In this document: positions 50,338 through 60,069 of the stretch, piece by piece
Layout of the letters: every line of letters begins with the position of its first letter
How positions within the stretch are numbered: position 1 is the first letter of the stretch
Assembly (NCBI RefSeq): GCF_019956555.1
Contig: NZ_JAHBDQ010000044.1
Coordinates: 171,372 to 235,371 of the forward strand
DNA length: 64,000 nt
Direction: 5' to 3'
From: Pseudomonas sp. A-RE-19
Lineage (GTDB): Bacteria > Pseudomonadota > Gammaproteobacteria > Pseudomonadales > Pseudomonadaceae
The notes under the pieces: model-generated
Seen by the model: the letters and a program-made list of their open reading frames with translations, nothing else
What the model was told of the DNA's origin: nothing
Database searches by the model: none
Program-made: the position numbers and the translations under genes

Positions 50338-52593
50338 TCATGATCCCAGTGCATCCTGCCAGCCACGTCGCGCCAGCGGCAGATCCAGCAAGCGCTTGCC
50401 GGTGGCATCGCTGATGGCGTTGCCCAGCGCCGCTGCCATGGGGCCCTGGACGATTTCCGCGGCACCGAGAAAAGGCTGATCCGGCTGATCAATCATGTGG
50501 ACCTCGACCTGTTGCGGCAAATCGGGGAAACGCATGATCGGATAGCCGCTCCAGTCGAAACTATGCATGCCATTGGCGTCATAGAGGATTCGTTCATAGA
50601 GCGTCCAGCTGGCGGACTGCACAATGCCACCCTGGACTTGATTGAGCAGCCCATCGGGGCTGACGATTTGCCCCACATCGACGGCGGCGACGACTCGATC
50701 GATGGTCACCTGCCCGGTCTGGCGCTGTACATGTAACTGCACGGCGATAGCGCAGTAACCCATGATGTTTTTATAGCGGGCGAAGGCGAAGCCGATTCCG
50801 CTGCCGGGGCCAGGTGCCTTTTGCGGCCAACCGAAGGCACTGGCCACACGTTCCACCACCGCCCGTGCCCGTGGATCGCTCAGGTGATGCAGGCGAAATT
50901 GCACCGGATCCACGGTGGCCTGCGCCGCCAGTTCATCCAGGGTGCTCTCGATAGCGAAAACGTTGATGTGGGCGCCGAGTGAACGCATGGCCGAGGTCCT
51001 GAACGGCATGCTCAGAACGAAGTTCAGATCGACCTTCAGGTTGGGTATTTCATACAGTGGAGTCGCGTTACGGTCACCGTCCCCCTCGGGTTGAGCGATC
51101 GGGATCGAAGGGGCAGGGGTGAAGGGGCTTGCCAATAGCCAGGCCGGCAACAGGCGTCCGGCATTGACGATGCGTTCGTTATGCGGAGTACTCCAGAGTT
51201 CGTATTTCCAATCACGAAGGCGCCCGTTGTTGTCCAGTCCCGCTTCTACTTCGGCGAGCATGGCTGAGCTGTAGGGCTCCCAGAGATTTTCCTGTTCGCG
51301 CATCCATTGCACGCGTATCGGCTTGCCGGGCATGGCCATGGCGATCAGCGCGGCATCGGCTGCGGCGTCATCCGCGCCATTGTGGCCATAGCAACCGGAG
51401 CCTTCCGCGTGGATGCAACGCACCTGAGCCACCGGCAGGCCGACCATCTCGGCGAGCCCGGTGCGTAGAGGATAGACGCCCTGGGTGTGGGTCCAGACGG
51501 TCAGCGTTCCGTCCTGGAGCCAGGCCACTGCGCAGGACGGCCCGATTGAACCGTGCATGAGGTATTGCTTGGTCACCCGTGCCTTATAGGCGCGCGGCAC
51601 AGGTTGCGTGAGGTCACCCTTGGCGCTCACCGGGTAGCGCCGCGCCGGCAATTCGGTGAGGAGTTGATGGATGTGTTTCGAGTCAGGTAGCGGATTACCT
51701 TCTGTCCAGCGGGCAGTGGCGTAGCCCTCGCGCATCGCTTTGATCGCCAGCCATTCATCGGTGGCGACCACGGCGAGGTAACTGCCGTTGCGGACCAGTT
51801 TCACCACACCGGGGAGTTTCTTGAGGGTGGCCTCGTCGATGTCCAGAAGCTGGCTGCCGCGCCGGGGTGGACGTATCACGCGGGCATGCAGCATATCGGG
51901 CAGACGCATGTCCTGCACATAGGCGGCACCGCCACTGACCTTGGCTGGAATGTCCAGTCGAGGCAATGATTTGCCGATCAGGGTGAAGCTGCTGGCTGGC
52001 TTGAAGGGGGAACTGGCTGATGCGAAGCGATGCAGTTGAACCCCCACCACCGCTTGTGCGTAGGTCATGCTGCGGCCTTGCGCATCGTAGATCACGGCGT
52101 CCCGCGTGCTCAGGCTGTCGATTTTCTGCAGCCATTGCCGTGCCGCGGACTCGAGTAACAACTGACGCACCTGGGCCGCGGCATTGTAAAGCGCGGTGCC
52201 GCTGTCGACGATCGAGTGACTGCCGGCGGTATAACCTTCATTGGGGGTCTGCGCGGTGTCGGCGGTGAGAAAACGGATGAGGCCTGGTGACACTTCCAGG
52301 CGTTCGGCGGCGATCTGCAGGAGCGCAGTTTTGACGCCGGTGCCCAGCTCCACTTTGCCGGTGTAGACGGTGATGCCCTCTTTCGCGTCAATGCGGATCC
52401 AGGCGTCCAGATAGGGCGTGGCCCGCAGGCTACCCGGCAGGTCAGGCGCCAGGATGGCTGTCCCCAAGGTGTCCACTTCGGTGTCAGCGAAGGCGCGCGG
52501 CATACCGGGAAGCATCGCGAACCCCATCACCAATGCTCCATTTATCACGAAGGCGCGGCGACTCAGATTGACGTTTTGCATTGAGGTTTTCAT
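50338..52593 (-). CDS. Molybdopterin-dependent dehydrogenase large subunit (IorB type)
   Basis: The 751-residue protein begins with a twin-arginine segment (NLSRRAFVINGALVMGFAMLPG). It then has xanthine-dehydrogenase-family Moco domains: IDAKEGITVYTGKVELGTGVKT, AYVQDMRLPDMLHARVIRPP, EGSGCYGHNGADDAAADAAL and GAAEIVQGPMAAALGNAI. The order Fe-S subunit, large subunit and multiheme cytochrome c is that of periplasmic isoquinoline or aldehyde dehydrogenases. Substrate is unknown. The start overlaps the Fe-S gene (ATGA). Confidence 0.9.
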   Translation of the reverse strand: MKTSMQNVNLSRRAFVINGALVMGFAMLPGMPRAFADTEVDTLGTAILAPDLPGSLRATPYLDAWIRIDAKEGITVYTGKVELGTGVKTALLQIAAERLEVSPGLIRFLTADTAQTPNEGYTAGSHSIVDSGTALYNAAAQVRQLLLESAARQWLQKIDSLSTRDAVIYDAQGRSMTYAQAVVGVQLHRFASASSPFKPASSFTLIGKSLPRLDIPAKVSGGAAYVQDMRLPDMLHARVIRPPRRGSQLLDIDEATLKKLPGVVKLVRNGSYLAVVATDEWLAIKAMREGYATARWTEGNPLPDSKHIHQLLTELPARRYPVSAKGDLTQPVPRAYKARVTKQYLMHGSIGPSCAVAWLQDGTLTVWTHTQGVYPLRTGLAEMVGLPVAQVRCIHAEGSGCYGHNGADDAAADAALIAMAMPGKPIRVQWMREQENLWEPYSSAMLAEVEAGLDNNGRLRDWKYELWSTPHNERIVNAGRLLPAWLLASPFTPAPSIPIAQPEGDGDRNATPLYEIPNLKVDLNFVLSMPFRTSAMRSLGAHINVFAIESTLDELAAQATVDPVQFRLHHLSDPRARAVVERVASAFGWPQKAPGPGSGIGFAFARYKNIMGYCAIAVQLHVQRQTGQVTIDRVVAAVDVGQIVSPDGLLNQVQGGIVQSASWTLYERILYDANGMHSFDWSGYPIMRFPDLPQQVEVHMIDQPDQPFLGAAEIVQGPMAAALGNAISDATGKRLLDLPLARRGWQDALGS

Positions 52594-53054
52594 ACCTTGC
52601 CCCCCTGCGCGATGACCGACTTGATAGCGTCGAGGATCCGCACATGGGTGCCGCAGCGGCACAAGTTGGGAGCCATGTGGCGACGAATCGTTTCATCATC
52701 TGGATGAGGGTTGGCCTCCAGCAAAGCCTGCGCTCGTACGATCATTCCCGCGATGCAATAACCGCACTGGGCCGCCTGGACGTCGATAAACGCTTTTTGC
52801 AACGGCCCCGGTTGGTCGGCGCTGCCCAGGCTCTCCACGGTACGCACCGATTTGCCCGCCAACGCGCCACACGGTGTCAGGCATGAAAACACCGGTTGGT
52901 CGTTCACCAACACCGTGCAAGCGCCGCACTGCCCCAAACCGCAGCCGTATTTGGCGCCATTGAGCCCCATTTGATTGCGCAAGGCATACAGCAGCGGCAT
53001 GTCGTCCGGGATGTCCAGCTCATGAATCTTGCCGTTGACGTTGAGTGTGATCAT
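52590..53054 (-). CDS. 2Fe-2S subunit of the molybdenum hydroxylase (IorA type)
   Basis: The 154-residue protein has a plant-type ferredoxin cluster (YGCGLGQCGACTVLV, followed by FSCLTPC) and the C-terminal second cluster (QCGYCIAGM, LCRCGTHVRI). It transfers electrons from the Moco subunit to the triheme cytochrome. It overlaps both neighbours by 4 bp. Confidence 0.94.
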   Translation of the reverse strand: MITLNVNGKIHELDIPDDMPLLYALRNQMGLNGAKYGCGLGQCGACTVLVNDQPVFSCLTPCGALAGKSVRTVESLGSADQPGPLQKAFIDVQAAQCGYCIAGMIVRAQALLEANPHPDDETIRRHMAPNLCRCGTHVRILDAIKSVIAQGGKV

Positions 53055-54325
53055 GGTTGCTGTTCCTGCGCCCGAATGCTCTTGATAGTCTTCTCCAGAT
53101 CCGTCCAGGGCCTGGTCGCGCAGCGCTCGTTGCGCAAATACTCGGCAATTGCAGCCAGATGGGTATCGTCCAGATTTTGCGCAAAGGCAGGCATGTAGTG
53201 GCTGGCAGCCGCGGTGGACATCGGGATGCCCTGAAGGAGGGTCTGGATCAGGTTACGTGGTGAGTCGGCCGTCACTGCCGAGGTCTGCACCAGGGCGGGC
53301 CTTGACTCAATGACGCGCATCGGCGCGGCAGTACCGTGACAGCTAGCGCAGGCACCGTCGAACAGCGAGGCCCCCATCAGAGCCTTGGCACTGGGCTTGG
53401 CCTCAGGGGTGCAGGGCGGCAACGTCACACCCGAGGAGGTGTTTTTGAGGTCGAGGACATACTGTGCGATGGCATGGGCATCTTCCGCTGGCAACTGAGC
53501 GATGCTCAGGCTGACGGGCAACATCGGGCCCGCCGCTGCGCCGTGTCCGTCGGCGACCTCGCCAGTCAGATAGGCGACCAACTGAGCTTCATTCCAGGGA
53601 TGCTCCGCAGTGGCCATTCCTCGCAGGGCAGGGGCCGTCCAGCCGTCGACGATACCGCCATTGAACAGTTCGCTGGTTTTCTCCCCACCAATCAAGTTCA
53701 GGGGCGAATGGCAGGACGAACAGTGTCCTGGGCCTTCGACCAGATAGCGTCCGCGGTTCCACCGCGCTGACTGGTCGAGAACGTTTGCCAGCGGGTTGCC
53801 CTGCAGGAACAGCAGGTTCCAGAAAGACACCAGCGGACGGAAGTTCATGGGGAAGATCATGCGGTTTTCCGGTGCGGTGTATTTGACCGGGTCCACGCTC
53901 ATCAGGAAGGCATAGGCATCCGCGATGTCTGCATCGGTCATCTTTCGGTAATGCACGTAGGGGAAGGCCGGATAGAGAAAATGACCGTCGCGCGCGATGC
54001 CTTCACGCATGGCCCGTTCAAAGGCGTCCAGCGACCATTGACCGATACCGGTTTCCCGGTCCGGGGTGATGTTGGTGGTGAAGAGTGCTCCGAAGGGCGT
54101 TACCAGCGGCAAACCGCCGGCCATGTAAGCGCCCCCTGGCCGTGTGTGGCAGACCGCACAGTCCCCCGCTTCGACGATTCGTCGGCCTCTGTCCAGGGAT
54201 TCGTGGCTTGCACTCTGAGGCTGGCTGACAGGGGAAATTTCCGGCCTCCACATCATCCAGAATGCGAACCCTGCCCCCACGACGCCGATCGCCAGAATGG
54301 CACCGATGATCGTCCTACGCTTCAT
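53051..54325 (-). CDS. Triheme cytochrome c partner of the molybdenum hydroxylase
   Basis: The 424-residue protein has an N-terminal membrane anchor or signal (about 5-25) and three heme motifs: CAVCH near 56, CSSCH near 203 and CASCH near 326. This matches the cytochrome subunit of membrane-linked aldehyde, nicotinate or isoquinoline dehydrogenases. It is the first gene of the three-gene operon and passes electrons to the respiratory chain. Confidence 0.92.
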   Translation of the reverse strand: MKRRTIIGAILAIGVVGAGFAFWMMWRPEISPVSQPQSASHESLDRGRRIVEAGDCAVCHTRPGGAYMAGGLPLVTPFGALFTTNITPDRETGIGQWSLDAFERAMREGIARDGHFLYPAFPYVHYRKMTDADIADAYAFLMSVDPVKYTAPENRMIFPMNFRPLVSFWNLLFLQGNPLANVLDQSARWNRGRYLVEGPGHCSSCHSPLNLIGGEKTSELFNGGIVDGWTAPALRGMATAEHPWNEAQLVAYLTGEVADGHGAAAGPMLPVSLSIAQLPAEDAHAIAQYVLDLKNTSSGVTLPPCTPEAKPSAKALMGASLFDGACASCHGTAAPMRVIESRPALVQTSAVTADSPRNLIQTLLQGIPMSTAAASHYMPAFAQNLDDTHLAAIAEYLRNERCATRPWTDLEKTIKSIRAQEQQP

Positions 54326-54595
54326 CGCCTTACCTCTCGAGCTGTGTAAACGACAGATTTTTCAATCCGCCGCGTGCGATGGCGTACGGCGACTTTCTAT
54401 GGAGTGAGCTTAGCGACGGCGGTTGTGATGGAGTACCCCTTCAAAGAGCAACGCTACTTTGCGCCAGGCGCAACGCCGCCGGGATTGCAATGCATGACCA
54501 GGAAAATTAACAACCGTTAACTCGCGTAACCTGCGCCTTTGTCCAAAAATGGGGCCGCAAGGATTAGAAATGTGTAGATGACCTTGAGGCGTTTC

Positions 54596-55513
54596 ATGGA
54601 CAAGCTGCTCGCACTGAAAATGTTCATCCAGACAGTCGATTCCAAGGGCTTTTCGTCTGCCGCCAGACAACTCAATCTGGCGACCTCTTCAGTGACCAGA
54701 ATGATCGACAGGCTTGAGGCTGACCTCGGTACCGTGCTGCTTAATCGCTCTACCCGGCAAGTCACGTTGACTGATGCCGGTAGTGCTTACTACCTGAAAA
54801 GTCGGGATATTCTGAATGCCATGGCCGAGGCTGACGAGTCGGTTTCGGATCGAGGTGAAGAGCCCGCAGGACAGCTGCGTATTTCAGTACCTGTGGCGTT
54901 TGGGCACCGCCTCATTGCGCCCCATATCTCCTCGCTTTTAGAGCGTTACCCAATGCTCAAATTGGACATGACGCTTTCTGACGATATCGTCGATTTGCTC
55001 GGCGAACGCATCGACCTGTCGATCCGCTTAGGATCTCCAGCGGCCATGGACGATGTGGTCAGTCGCCCCATCGGTAGCTTTCGGCGCCGGGTAGTCGCCA
55101 GCGCTGAGTATCTGAATGCTCGAGGATTTCCCGACCAGCCCATGGACCTCATGCAACACGAGTGCATGTGCTTCAGTTACGGCGCACAGCAACAGGTCTG
55201 GACATTTACAGATAAGGGCCAAGAGATTCGTGTGCCCGTCGATGGGCAATTCAAAAGCAACAATGCCGAGGTCTTGCGTGAAGTTGTGCTGGCAGGCAGC
55301 GGAGTGGCGCTGTTACCCGATTGGCTTGTCAACGACGACATCGATCGTGGTCGCTTGATCTCCTTGTTCGACGCTTTTGTGGTCAATCCGAACAGCGCCA
55401 GTTCGGTGATTTCGGCCCTGTACATGCCCAATCACCGGGGCTCGAAACGTGTCAATGCGTTCATTGATTTCCTCGCCGAATTGCTCAGATCCGAAACTCA
55501 GCCTGGCGCGTGA
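54596..55513 (+). CDS. LysR-family transcriptional regulator
   Basis: The ATG at 54596 has GAGG about 8 bp upstream and gives 305 residues; the ATG at 54578 is an alternative. The N-terminal HTH is FIQTVDSKGFSSAARQLNLATSSVTRMIDRLEADLG, followed by the effector domain LRISVPVAFGHRLIAPHIS. It is divergent from the molybdenum hydroxylase operon and directly upstream of the flavoenzyme genes, so it could control either. Confidence 0.92.
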   Translation: MDKLLALKMFIQTVDSKGFSSAARQLNLATSSVTRMIDRLEADLGTVLLNRSTRQVTLTDAGSAYYLKSRDILNAMAEADESVSDRGEEPAGQLRISVPVAFGHRLIAPHISSLLERYPMLKLDMTLSDDIVDLLGERIDLSIRLGSPAAMDDVVSRPIGSFRRRVVASAEYLNARGFPDQPMDLMQHECMCFSYGAQQQVWTFTDKGQEIRVPVDGQFKSNNAEVLREVVLAGSGVALLPDWLVNDDIDRGRLISLFDAFVVNPNSASSVISALYMPNHRGSKRVNAFIDFLAELLRSETQPGA

Positions 55514-55658
55514 TCGCCTCATCGTTGCCTTTTGCGAAACGCAACGTTGTGCAGCAGGTGGATTCTCGGACGGGATTTGGGTGCCTACCTTGTGGGTGTG
55601 AAAACCTGGCGGCTTACGCCTTGCCCATTTCCAATCTATGTGGACACACGAAAACATC

Positions 55659-56771
55659 ATGACCGATCACTTGTTCAGCCCGATCAAACTTGGCCAACTC
55701 ACCCTCAATCACCGCGTCGCCATGGCCCCTCTGACTCGCTCCCGGGCGGGTCAGCCTGGCAACGTACCGACATCGATGAACGTCGAGTACTACCGTCAGC
55801 GTGCCAGTGCGGCATTGATCATCACCGAGGCTACTCAGATTTCGCAGCAGGGTCAGGGTTACGCCTGGACACCCGGCATCCACAGCGACGAGCAGATCCA
55901 GGGTTGGAAAGCTGTCAGCGAGGCTGTACACGCAGAGGGTGGGCGCATCTTTCTGCAACTCTGGCATGTGGGGAGGGTGTCACACCCGGTATTTCAACCA
56001 AACGGCGGCCTGCCTGTGGCACCGACTGCGCAGCCGGTACCCGGAAAGACCTTCATCCAGAATGAACGGGGGGAGGGTGTCTGGGGCGATGTGCCTGTCC
56101 CTCAAGAATTGGACATTCCGGGGATTGAAGCGATTATCGCCGACTACCGCAAGGCCGCTCGTAATGCTCTTCTTGCCGGTATGGACGGTGTGGAAATTCA
56201 CGCAGGTAATGGCTACCTGCTCGACCAATTTATCAACAGCGCCAGCAATCAGCGTCGTGATCGCTACGGTGCAAGTATTGAAAACCGTGCGCGGCTATTG
56301 CTCGAAGTCGTGGAAGCCGTGACCGCGGAAATAGGCGCCGAACGCGTTGCTGTTCGCCTGACACCGATGGGGCGTTTCATGGGGATGGGCGATGACACGC
56401 CAGAGCAAACCTTTGGCTACATTGCGTCCCGGCTCAATGACTGGAATCTCGCTTACCTGCATCTGGTAGAGCCCATGATGGTCGGCACAGTGCTCGACCA
56501 AAGTAACGATCCCCGCTGGGACGCCATCATCAAGCAGCTGCGCACCGACTTCCATGGCGTATTGATGCTGGCGGGTGGTTACACCGGCGAAACGGCCGAA
56601 CAGGCCATCGCGCAGGGGCGTGCCGACCTCATCGCCTTTGGTCGCCCGTTCATTGCCAACCCCGACTTGCCGGCTCGCTTGCGTGACCGTACCGAACTCA
56701 ACCTGGCGGACGGCAACAGCTTTTTTGGCGGCGACGCCAAGGGGTATATCGACTATCCGGTGCTGGCATAA
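55659..56771 (+). CDS. Old yellow enzyme-family NADH:flavin oxidoreductase
   Basis: The 370-residue TIM-barrel FMN protein (start MTDHLFSPIK) has AMAPLTRSRAGQPG, TEATQISQQGQGY, LQLWHVGRVSHP, EIHAGNGYLLDQF (His and Asn substrate ligands) and DLIAFGRPFIANPDLP, all typical of OYE/NemA. It reduces activated C=C or nitro compounds. It is followed by the FAD monooxygenase. Confidence 0.92.
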   Translation: MTDHLFSPIKLGQLTLNHRVAMAPLTRSRAGQPGNVPTSMNVEYYRQRASAALIITEATQISQQGQGYAWTPGIHSDEQIQGWKAVSEAVHAEGGRIFLQLWHVGRVSHPVFQPNGGLPVAPTAQPVPGKTFIQNERGEGVWGDVPVPQELDIPGIEAIIADYRKAARNALLAGMDGVEIHAGNGYLLDQFINSASNQRRDRYGASIENRARLLLEVVEAVTAEIGAERVAVRLTPMGRFMGMGDDTPEQTFGYIASRLNDWNLAYLHLVEPMMVGTVLDQSNDPRWDAIIKQLRTDFHGVLMLAGGYTGETAEQAIAQGRADLIAFGRPFIANPDLPARLRDRTELNLADGNSFFGGDAKGYIDYPVLA

Positions 56772-56825
56772 CGCAGCGTCGAATCCAGATGCCAGGGGAA
56801 TCACCATTTTGCGAGGAGAACGGTA

Positions 56826-57962
56826 ATGAAGCGTTCAGACGTTCCGAAGGCCTTGATCATTGGTGGTTCTCTGGGTGGTTTGTTCGCCGCCACGGCGTTG
56901 CGTGCAATTGGCTGGCAAGTCGATGTTTTCGAGCGATCCCCCGCTGTGATGGATAGCCGTGGCGGTGGCATTGTTCTGCAAACGGATGTCTTACAGCATT
57001 TTCGCTATGCGGGCATCAAACATACCAATGCGCTCGGTGTCCGGTCCCATGACCGTCTCTATCTGGATCGAGCCGGTACCGTCGTGCATAAAGAGCCGAT
57101 GCCGCAAACCCAGACGTCCTGGAACACGCTGTACAACTCATTGGTCTCTGCATTTCCTGCCGAGCACTATCACCGTGGTATGAAGCTGGTTGATCTGGCT
57201 CAAAATGAGCAACGAGTGACTGCGATTTTTGAAGATGGCAGCAGCGCCGAGGGAGACCTGTTGGTCGGCGCCGACGGTGCAGGTTCAACCGTGCGAAGTC
57301 TGGTGTTGCCAGGGGCGGGATATACATATTCAGGGTATGTGGTCTGGCGTGGTTTGGTCGATGAAGACGAACTTCCAGACTTCGCAAAATCGCAGCTTTA
57401 CGAGGATTTTGTGTTTCAGCAGGACCCTGAATCGCTGATGTTGGAATACATGGTGCCGGGCTTGAACGGCTCCATTAATCCTGGTGAGCGACGGTTCAAC
57501 TGGCTCTGGTATTTGAAAGCTGCACAAGGGCCAGAACTTGACGCGGTGCTCACTGATCATGATGGTCATAGGCGTAGCCACTCCATTCCACCAGGGGGCT
57601 TGGCCGTCGAACAGGATGCTTACATCCGGGAAAAGGGTGAGCAGCAGGCCAATCCGGCTTTTCGTGAACTGATTCGGCAGACCAAGGATATTTTCGTGCA
57701 GGCGATCCTTGATCTCAAAGTCCCTCGAATGGTGTTTGATCGCGTGCTGTTGACTGGCGATGCCGCCTTCGTGCCACGCCCTCACACTGCCGGAAGCACT
57801 GCCAAGGCAGCCCAAAATGCACGGTCCCTGGCCCAAGCAATCGACGACATTGGCGACATCGATACAGCCCTGCAGGTCTGGCAGCAACAGCAACTCGCCG
57901 AGGGCCAGCGCATGGGGGAGTGGGGCGTGAGTATGGGCAATCGGATCATGGGCATCACCTGA
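56826..57962 (+). CDS. FAD-dependent aromatic monooxygenase
   Basis: GCGAGGAGAACGGTA precedes the ATG. The 378-residue protein has the FAD GxGxxG-like start ALIIGGSLGGLFAATALRA, DLLVGADGAGSTVR near 145, and the second FAD motif LLTGDAAFVPRPHTAGS near 305. This matches flavin hydroxylases such as 2,6-dihydroxypyridine 3-monooxygenase. The substrate is not known. Confidence 0.88.
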   Translation: MKRSDVPKALIIGGSLGGLFAATALRAIGWQVDVFERSPAVMDSRGGGIVLQTDVLQHFRYAGIKHTNALGVRSHDRLYLDRAGTVVHKEPMPQTQTSWNTLYNSLVSAFPAEHYHRGMKLVDLAQNEQRVTAIFEDGSSAEGDLLVGADGAGSTVRSLVLPGAGYTYSGYVVWRGLVDEDELPDFAKSQLYEDFVFQQDPESLMLEYMVPGLNGSINPGERRFNWLWYLKAAQGPELDAVLTDHDGHRRSHSIPPGGLAVEQDAYIREKGEQQANPAFRELIRQTKDIFVQAILDLKVPRMVFDRVLLTGDAAFVPRPHTAGSTAKAAQNARSLAQAIDDIGDIDTALQVWQQQQLAEGQRMGEWGVSMGNRIMGIT

Positions 57963-58270
57963 TCCTGATTCCCTGACAGCTTCCTGGAAGTTGAATTAGG
58001 CTGAAGTGAGGTCGGTGCCTAGCCATAACCAAATTTCGCGTGGTAGTTACCGCCTTCGGATTCGGCGATATCTGGCATATTTGCGTATTTTGACATCCAC
58101 TAACATCCATTTAAATTAAATAAAAACTATTAAAATCAACTATTTATTAGTATTTTAGTCTTTCTATGTCCAGTCACTACCGCTAGAAGCCAGAGGCCAA
58201 GGTATGGGCTGGAGTATGGGCTGGGGTTCCTTTAAATTCCGTCACCATCCTGACAAGAAGGAGGTGATTG
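57963..58270. other. AT-rich region before a broken integrase
   Basis: No gene is seen. Bases 58080-58160 are strongly AT-rich, with ACATCCA repeated twice nearby (about 58091-58110), the usual look of sequence upstream of P4-type integrases. A strong AAGGAGGTGA lies just before the integrase start. No tRNA or clear att core is visible. Confidence 0.5.
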
Positions 58271-59151
58271 ATGGCATCACTTACGACGAAAACAGTAGAG
58301 AAAATAGTCAGAACAGCAGTGCCCGGATTGACCAATGATGGAGATGGGCTCTACCTAAAAATTAGCCGCACCGGGAGCGCGAGCTGGATTTATCGTTTCA
58401 AACTGGCCGGCAGAAGTCGGGACATGGGACTTGGCAGGCATCCAGAGGTCAGCCTTGCAGCAGCTAGGGATAAGGCTGCAGACGCGCGACGGTTAAGCAG
58501 GGTAGGGATTGATCCTCTCCAAAACCGGGACGAAGAGCTGGAGCGTTAGCGAGCTGAAAAAGAAGCTGAGCGACTAGCTCTGGAGGCCGCCAAGGTCAAA
58601 GCTACAAATTTCAAAGAAGTAGCTGCTGACTACATTTCTACTCATAGGGCTGGATGGAAAAATCCAAAGCATACCCAGCAGTGGGAAAAGACGTTGGCAA
58701 CCTATGCATTTAAAATCATTGGAAACCTTCCTGCGCACCAGGTTGGCATCGAGCACGTGCTCAAAATTCTCACACCGATTTGGGCAAAGAAACCTGAAAC
58801 AGCCAACCGTCTGCGGAACCGAATTGAACTGGTGCTCGATGCAGCAAAAGCCAGAGGGTTGCGCGATGGTGAGAACCCTGCGCGTTGGCGCGGGCACCTG
58901 GATAAGCTACTTCCTCCTCGAAAAAAAATACACACAGTGAAGCATCACCCAGCAATGTCTTGGGCAGAGCTTCCGGACTTTATGGTGAAGATTGGAGAGT
59001 CAGAAGAGCTTAGCTTCAAGGCACTCCGTTTTACTATCTTGACAGCTTGCCGAACGAGCGAAGTATTAGGTGCTACATGGGGAGAGGTTGATTTGGCCGC
59101 CGGTGTATGGACCATTCCCGCATCAAGAATGAAAGCAGGTAGAGAGCACAG
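58271..59151 (+). pseudogene. P4-type tyrosine integrase, interrupted and truncated
   Basis: The frame opens MASLTTKTVEKIVRTAVPGL with the N-terminal arm-binding DUF4102-like domain (GDGLYLKISRTGSASWIYRF). An in-frame TAG at 58547-58549 interrupts it. The same frame then continues through a SAM-like core domain (NRIELVLDAAKARGLRDGENPA) to the first catalytic part, LTACRTSEVLGATWGEVDL. The IS end at 59152 cuts off the His-x-x-Arg and Tyr region. It cannot be active. Confidence 0.88.
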
Positions 59152-59215
59152 TGTAGTGGTCTAATGAAACCGGACACCCATTTAGGCGAGAATGCTCGCC
59201 AGATAGAGGTGTCTG

Positions 59216-59524
59216 ATGACCAAACAACGTCGTTCCTTTTCCGCTGAATTCAAACGCGAGGCCGCAGGCCTCGTGCTCGATCAAGGCTATAGCCATATCG
59301 AAGCCAGCCGCTCGCTTGGGGTGGTCGAGTCCGCGTTGCGTCGCTGGGTTAACCAACTCCAGCAGGAGCGCAACGGCGTGACTCCGCAGAGCAAGGCGCT
59401 GACGCCAGAGCAACAGAAAATCCAGGAATTGGAAGCTCGAATCGCTCGCCTTGAGCGGGAGAAATCCATTTTAAAAAAGGCTACCGCGCTCTTGATGTCG
59501 GAAGAGCACGAGCGCACGCGCTGA
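59216..59524 (+). CDS. IS3-family OrfA (HTH transposase subunit)
   Basis: The 102-residue protein has the HTH of IS3 OrfA (RSFSAEFKREAAGLVLDQGYS, then a second helix pair) and a leucine-zipper-like coil (IQELEARIARLEREKSILKKA). A slippery A6G run at about 59473-59479 is the expected -1 frameshift site into orfB. Confidence 0.9.
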   Translation: MTKQRRSFSAEFKREAAGLVLDQGYSHIEASRSLGVVESALRRWVNQLQQERNGVTPQSKALTPEQQKIQELEARIARLEREKSILKKATALLMSEEHERTR

Positions 59525-60069
59525 TTGATCAACTGAGCCCCCAAGAGCCGGTTGATTGGCTTTGCGCAGTCTTTGATGTCACTCGTTCGTGTTACTACGC
59601 CCACCGCCTCAGGCGCCGAACTCCAGACGTTGAGCGGCTGCGGTTGCGCAGCCGGGTTAACGAACTGTTTACGCAAAGTCGAAGCGCCGCCGGTAGCCGC
59701 AGCATCGTGTCGATGATGCAGGAAGACGGCGAGCAAATTGGGCGGTTCAAGGTGCGAGGCCTGATGCGGGAACTGGAGTTGGTCAGCAAACAACCTGGAT
59801 CACATGCCTACAAACAAGCGACGGTTGAGCGGCCTGACATTCCGAACATCTTGAATCGAGAGTTTGATGTGCCGGCGCCGAATCAAGTCTGGTGTGGCGA
59901 CATCACCTACATCTGGGCTCAAGGGAAATGGCATTACTTGGCTGTCGTTCTGGATCTCTACGCACGCCGAATTGTGGGTTGGGCGCTGTCAAACAAGCCG
60001 GATGCGGATCTGGTCATCAAGGCGTTGGACATGGCTTACGAACAGCGTGGCAGGCCTCAAGGACTTCTG
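59481..60069 (+). pseudogene. IS3-family OrfB (DDE transposase), 3'-truncated
   Basis: In the -1 frame relative to orfA the translation shows HTH_21 (RLRLRSRVNELFTQSRSAAG) and the first catalytic Asp in NQVWCGDITYIWAQGKWHYLAVVLDLYARRIVGW. It ends after RGRPQGLLL just where the second Asp motif (HSDQGSQY) should follow. Confidence 0.87.

Larger units (their letters stand above)
59152..60069 (+). mobile_element. IS3-family element, right end missing
   Basis: The left terminal repeat starts TGTAGTGGTCTAATGAAACC and is followed by orfA and most of orfB. The element stops abruptly near 60069, where conjugative-element sequence begins, so its right end and part of the DDE domain are lost. Confidence 0.85.

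Noticed and set aside
57963..58270. tRNA or tmRNA 3' end as the integrase attachment site
   Set aside because: No cloverleaf or CCA-proximal tRNA sequence can be recognised here.
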